Source: Treponema_B putidum
GTDB lineage: Bacteria > Spirochaetota > Spirochaetia > Treponematales > Treponemataceae
Reading direction: 5' to 3' (one strand)
Length of the DNA stretch: 64,000 bases
Assembly: GCF_007830595.1 (NCBI RefSeq)
Contig: NZ_VLLD01000013.1
Positions 60,867 to 64,000 of this stretch are shown piece after piece. Every line of letters starts with the position of its first letter. Within the stretch, counting starts at the first letter, position 1. The notes under the pieces are model-generated. The model searched no databases, was not told the origin of the DNA, and saw only the letters and a program-made list of their open reading frames with translations. Both the position numbers and the translations under genes were made by a program.

Positions 60867-63569
60867 TTATACCTCTGTACCTTTTTCTTCATTAAAAGGA
60901 TGTTCGTTTTTGACTTCCTTTATATCTACAGGTAAAAGTTTTCTTATAAACTTTGGTTTCATTAAATTTAATAAAACCGGAAGAATAGTCAAGCTGCCGA
61001 GGGAGCTTGTCAGCATTATAAGGGCAATTAAAAAGCCCAGCTCTGAAAGCATATTAAATTTTGAAAGCATTAAAACCGCAAAACCTGCACCTACCGATAC
61101 AGCGTTAAATAAAATAGCCTTTCCCGAACCTAAAAAGGTCAGATATAAAAATTGACCGCTGCCCTTTGTTTTAAGAAAGCATTTATGATATGCAGCCAAA
61201 AGGTGAATTGTATAATCAACTCCTATTCCTATTGCAAAACTTGCAACCATTGCAGTTCCTATGTTGAGCTTTATACCAAATCTGCCCATTATTCCGAAGT
61301 TAATCAAGATGGAGAGGGTGAGCGGAATAATTCCAAAAAGGCCTGCAATGGCTGACCTATAATATATTGAAAGAATTAAAAAGACTATAAATAAGGAAAC
61401 TCCTACGGAAATAAGCTGGGATTCTACTACGAGTTTGTTCAAGGTCTTTTCGACCAATACAAAACCGCCTGTTTCAGCTGTTACATCTTTGGGAAATTTA
61501 AGGCGTACAAATTCGTTAATTTCTTCCAGAACCTTGTCTGTATCCTTCTGTCCGACGGTTCGGAGTTGGATATTTACTTTTAGTGTTTTAGGGTTTGTAT
61601 TATTATCTAAAAACCCTTCGGTATTTTTTCCTAAGAGGAGCAGGTAGTTGCCCATTAAAGCCGATAAGTCTTCTTGGGTTTCTTTTCCGTATTTTTTAGG
61701 ATCGGAAGGAATCTCATAGTATGCAAGTCCCTTATAATTAATCTTTTTTCCGAATTCATAAACCAGCTTTTCTGCGGAAAGATTCTTTTTTGTTCTTTCT
61801 TCCGCCGCTTCATTCAGTATAGCCATAATTTCTTCTTGACTATATTGTTTTTTCTTTGTGCGGATATCTTCTATATGTTGATTATTATCTGCCTCTTCCG
61901 TTTCAAATGTCCCGAAGTCTCCAAAGCTGCCTGAATCTTCCGCTTCAACTATATCATCATATTGTATTTCTTTAGAGATTCCTTCAGGGGACTCATCGGC
62001 ATTATAAACCTGATTTAAACGCTTAATTAGGGGAACAATGGAAGTTACTTTACCGACATCATCAACTTCTTCTTCTAAAAAAATAGAAAGATTGTCAATG
62101 GCTTTTAAAATATCGGGGCGTATGACACTTGAACCGTCTTGGGTCTTTATGACCATTTCAAGCACTTTTGAGCCTCCGAAGTGTTTACGCATAAAAGTAT
62201 CGGATTGAATGACTGCGACATCTTTATCAAAGTATTCCATTAAAACATTATCGATAACAAGTTTTTTTAATCCTAATACTGAAAAAATTACTATCAGCCC
62301 GACAAAAAGAATAACGGAGCGGGAATGTTCTGCAATGATTACAAAGGTACTTGCGATGCCGCGATCCAAACGGCTGGTATTATTTTTTTTATCTGCCCAT
62401 CGCATTGACGGTTTTTTAGGCCCTCTTAGTATCAATATGCTGGGAATTAAAGTTATGGATATTAAAAATGCTGCTGCAACGCCGAAGCTCGAAAAGATAC
62501 CGAATTCGAAGATGGGGACGACAGAGGTAAAACAAAAGGAAACAAAGCCTGCAAAGGTCGTAAGAGCAGCTAAAAAAACCGGCCTTATAACCTCGCTTAA
62601 GGCTTTGATAACCTGTTCTTTATGTTCTTCCTTTGAGATGGAATCATCTTGTACGACCTCGTCATAATAGTGGTTTATGACATGGATGCCGTAGGCCGAA
62701 CCGACTGCAATTAAAATAATAGGTAAAATTGTAGAAAGAATCGACAAGGGCACATTAAAAAGAGCCATTGCTCCCAAAGCCCATATTACGGAGCATATAA
62801 CCGTCAAAAGGGGTAAAAATACACCGGTAAACCTTCTAAAAGAAAGAAATAAGACGCCTAAAACAACAATGATAACCAGAGGAACTAAAAAGCTTAAGTC
62901 ATGGGCTGTTGCTTCATTTACTATCTCGTTAAAAATAGGAGTTCCAGTCAGGTAAATTTTAGAATCGGGAAAATTCCAAGAGTCTGTCAGTTTTATAATT
63001 TTACGGCAAACAGCAATAGTTTCGGGAGAGCCGCTTTCTTCATTGGTTATATTAAGAAAAACAAGGATTTGAGTTGCATGTAAATCTTCAGAAACAAGGC
63101 TCCTTTCATACATGTCCCAACTGCGAAGCTTATGTTTAACGGCCTTAATTTCTTCTTCCGTACCTGAAAAATCCGGAGGAATAATGGGTTCACTTACAAT
63201 TCCTTCTTCACCTATGTCTATATGGGTTGTGTTCGTTATTAAAACCGTGTTTTTTACTAAATCAAGCCCTTTTAGTTTTTCATCCAGTTTTCTTATTTCA
63301 TCTATGAATTCTTTATCTATGATGGTAGAAAAGCGGCGTTCAATACCTATTAGTATAGGTACATCTTCTCCAAAAATGTCTGCAATTTTTTTTGCACTGA
63401 TTCTGGATGGATCATTTTTAGGGATAAAGCGGAAATTATTGTTATCAAAATCGAGCCTTATTATTTGTAGAGCAAAAAACAAGGTTATTGCAAGAATCGT
63501 TATAAGCATTGTTATGGGATGTTTATAAAAATTTTTTACGGAAAATATGTGCTTTGTTTCTTTTTTCAT
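60867..63569 (-). CDS. RND/MMPL-family lipid exporter
   Basis: 900 residues, about twelve membrane segments in two repeats, each with a large periplasmic loop. Each repeat carries a family motif: AVGSAYGIHVINHYYDE (about 285-300) and AIGIGVDYTIHLLAAYHKC (about 790). Like HpnN/MMPL pumps that move hydrophobic lipids. An unusually long acidic segment (about 540-590, DSGSFGDFGTFETEEADNN) is an addition in the second loop. First gene of a three-gene locus with LolA-like carrier and barrel. Confidence 0.88.
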   Translation of the reverse strand: MKKETKHIFSVKNFYKHPITMLITILAITLFFALQIIRLDFDNNNFRFIPKNDPSRISAKKIADIFGEDVPILIGIERRFSTIIDKEFIDEIRKLDEKLKGLDLVKNTVLITNTTHIDIGEEGIVSEPIIPPDFSGTEEEIKAVKHKLRSWDMYERSLVSEDLHATQILVFLNITNEESGSPETIAVCRKIIKLTDSWNFPDSKIYLTGTPIFNEIVNEATAHDLSFLVPLVIIVVLGVLFLSFRRFTGVFLPLLTVICSVIWALGAMALFNVPLSILSTILPIILIAVGSAYGIHVINHYYDEVVQDDSISKEEHKEQVIKALSEVIRPVFLAALTTFAGFVSFCFTSVVPIFEFGIFSSFGVAAAFLISITLIPSILILRGPKKPSMRWADKKNNTSRLDRGIASTFVIIAEHSRSVILFVGLIVIFSVLGLKKLVIDNVLMEYFDKDVAVIQSDTFMRKHFGGSKVLEMVIKTQDGSSVIRPDILKAIDNLSIFLEEEVDDVGKVTSIVPLIKRLNQVYNADESPEGISKEIQYDDIVEAEDSGSFGDFGTFETEEADNNQHIEDIRTKKKQYSQEEIMAILNEAAEERTKKNLSAEKLVYEFGKKINYKGLAYYEIPSDPKKYGKETQEDLSALMGNYLLLLGKNTEGFLDNNTNPKTLKVNIQLRTVGQKDTDKVLEEINEFVRLKFPKDVTAETGGFVLVEKTLNKLVVESQLISVGVSLFIVFLILSIYYRSAIAGLFGIIPLTLSILINFGIMGRFGIKLNIGTAMVASFAIGIGVDYTIHLLAAYHKCFLKTKGSGQFLYLTFLGSGKAILFNAVSVGAGFAVLMLSKFNMLSELGFLIALIMLTSSLGSLTILPVLLNLMKPKFIRKLLPVDIKEVKNEHPFNEEKGTEV

Positions 63570-63598
63570 AAAGTTTCTCTTTCAAATGGGCTCCGCCA

Positions 63599-63627
63599 AT
63601 TATATAGTTGCCTTATCTTTTTGTCAA
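63599..63627 (-). promoter_or_regulatory. Consensus promoter of the RND locus
   Basis: Minus strand TTGACA (63622-63627), 17-bp spacer, TATAAT (63599-63604), both perfect, about 30 bp before the ATG. Confidence 0.9.
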
Positions 63628-63767
63628 GCAAAAATAAAGAACCCTTTTTTGAACAATCATGAAGTTCTGTTGTAAAAGCGAATTTTAAGTGTCGAGTTTT
63701 CGGCATACTGCGACTGGGTAATCGGTAATTATTTGCCCTAAAAAAATAAAAATATTCTCTGATTGCC

Positions 63768-63796
63768 TTGCGGTATACGGCAAAATATGCTATACT
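63768..63796 (+). promoter_or_regulatory. Promoter of the terminal gene with near-palindrome
   Basis: TTGCGG (63768-63773), 17-bp spacer, TATACT (63791-63796). TTGCGGTATACGGCAA (63768-63783) is a near-perfect palindrome. Confidence 0.5.
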
Positions 63797-63804
63797 CTAT
63801 AGCG

Positions 63805-64000
63805 ATGATAGAGAAGCGCATCGAGAAAAACAGTATGCTTTTTAATAAAAAAACGCAAAAAATTTTTACAAAGCTCTTGACACAATACTGCATAGCGGGT
63901 AAAATTCGCAGCCTCGCAGCCTCGCAGCCTCGCAGCCTCGCAGCCTCGCAGCCTCGCAGCCTCGCAGCCTCGCAGCCTCGCAGCCTCGCAGCCTCGCAGC
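63805..64000 (+). CDS. Open frame running into an 8-bp tandem repeat, 3' end outside
   Basis: ATG 63805 lies 8 nt after a -10 box, with no Shine-Dalgarno. 34 unique codons (MIEKRIEKNSMLFNKKTQKI, then TKLLTQYCIAGKI) lead into the CGCAGCCT repeat, which reads as an 8-residue unit RSLAASQP and stays open to the window end. The repeat has no stop codon in any frame, so openness alone is weak evidence. A second promoter (63877-63905) sits inside the frame, so the true gene may start later. Confidence 0.4.
   Translation, partial: MIEKRIEKNSMLFNKKTQKIFTKLLTQYCIAGKIRSLAASQPRSLAASQPRSLAASQPRSLAASQ
63877..63905 (+). promoter_or_regulatory. Promoter directly before the 8-bp repeat
   Basis: TTGACA (63877-63882), 17-bp spacer, TAAAAT (63900-63905). 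Predicted start of transcription falls at the first repeat units. Confidence 0.65.
63907..64000. repeat. CGCAGCCT tandem repeat, at least 11.75 copies
   Basis: 94 bp of perfect 8-bp units up to the window end; the array may continue. Confidence 0.97.

Noticed and set aside
1..64000. CRISPR arrays, tRNA or rRNA genes
   Set aside because: No spaced direct repeats and no tRNA or rRNA sequence noticed on either strand by eye; a covariance search would settle tRNAs.

Overview
The window reads as chromosome of a host-associated spirochaete, most like Treponema denticola or a close oral relative. The DNA is AT-rich. There are many short lipobox signal peptides, several large chemoreceptors, a LolA-like/RND/beta-barrel envelope locus, and integron attC sites of the kind known from T. 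denticola. The assignment rests on gene content and style; no database was searched. I saw no rRNA, tRNA or CRISPR array.

Layout. 1-5.3 kb (minus): start of a flavin disulfide reductase, two 7TM receptor-type cyclases, two lipoproteins. 5.4-7.1 kb: a fused KDPG aldolase/KDG kinase. 7.1-16.8 kb is an accessory zone: a frameshifted PD-(D/E)XK-like nuclease, an IS630-like scrap, secreted orphans, a glutathione peroxidase, a TOTE-like primase-helicase and integron cassettes carrying HigBA. 17-22 kb: murJ-nrdA and class I aldolase. 22.1-25.8 kb is an island bounded by 24-bp direct repeats, with a broken toxin, its orphan antitoxin, a C11 tract and an 843-residue membrane protein. 25.9-30.6 kb: an SprT/HExxH protein, ychF and sppA. 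30.7-36.3 kb: a corrinoid methyl-transfer operon. 36.4-41.5 kb: prs and a heterodimeric ABC exporter. 41.8-57 kb: three chemoreceptors, an MBL hydrolase, nagB-permease-nrdB, a TetR-controlled MATE pump and gltS. 57-64 kb: deoD, a NifU-like protein, VapBC, an RND lipid-export locus, and an open frame running into an 8-bp tandem repeat.

Genes that appear to work together. The two cyclases carry complementary halves of a class III active site and probably form one heterodimeric enzyme. The corrinoid operon holds three MtaA-fold proteins (one apparently inactive), a reductive activator and a corrinoid protein. The RND pump, LolA-like carrier and beta-barrel form a plausible inner-to-outer-membrane lipid route. 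Several genes start 5-11 nt after a -10 box without a Shine-Dalgarno sequence, so leaderless transcripts seem common here.

The points I consider most novel are the split cyclase pair, a predicted ~70-nt sRNA whose terminator loop mimics the anti-Shine-Dalgarno sequence (45.1 kb), two candidate phase-variable tracts (C11 at 22.9 kb, CGCAGCCT repeat at 63.9 kb), and the repeat-bounded island.
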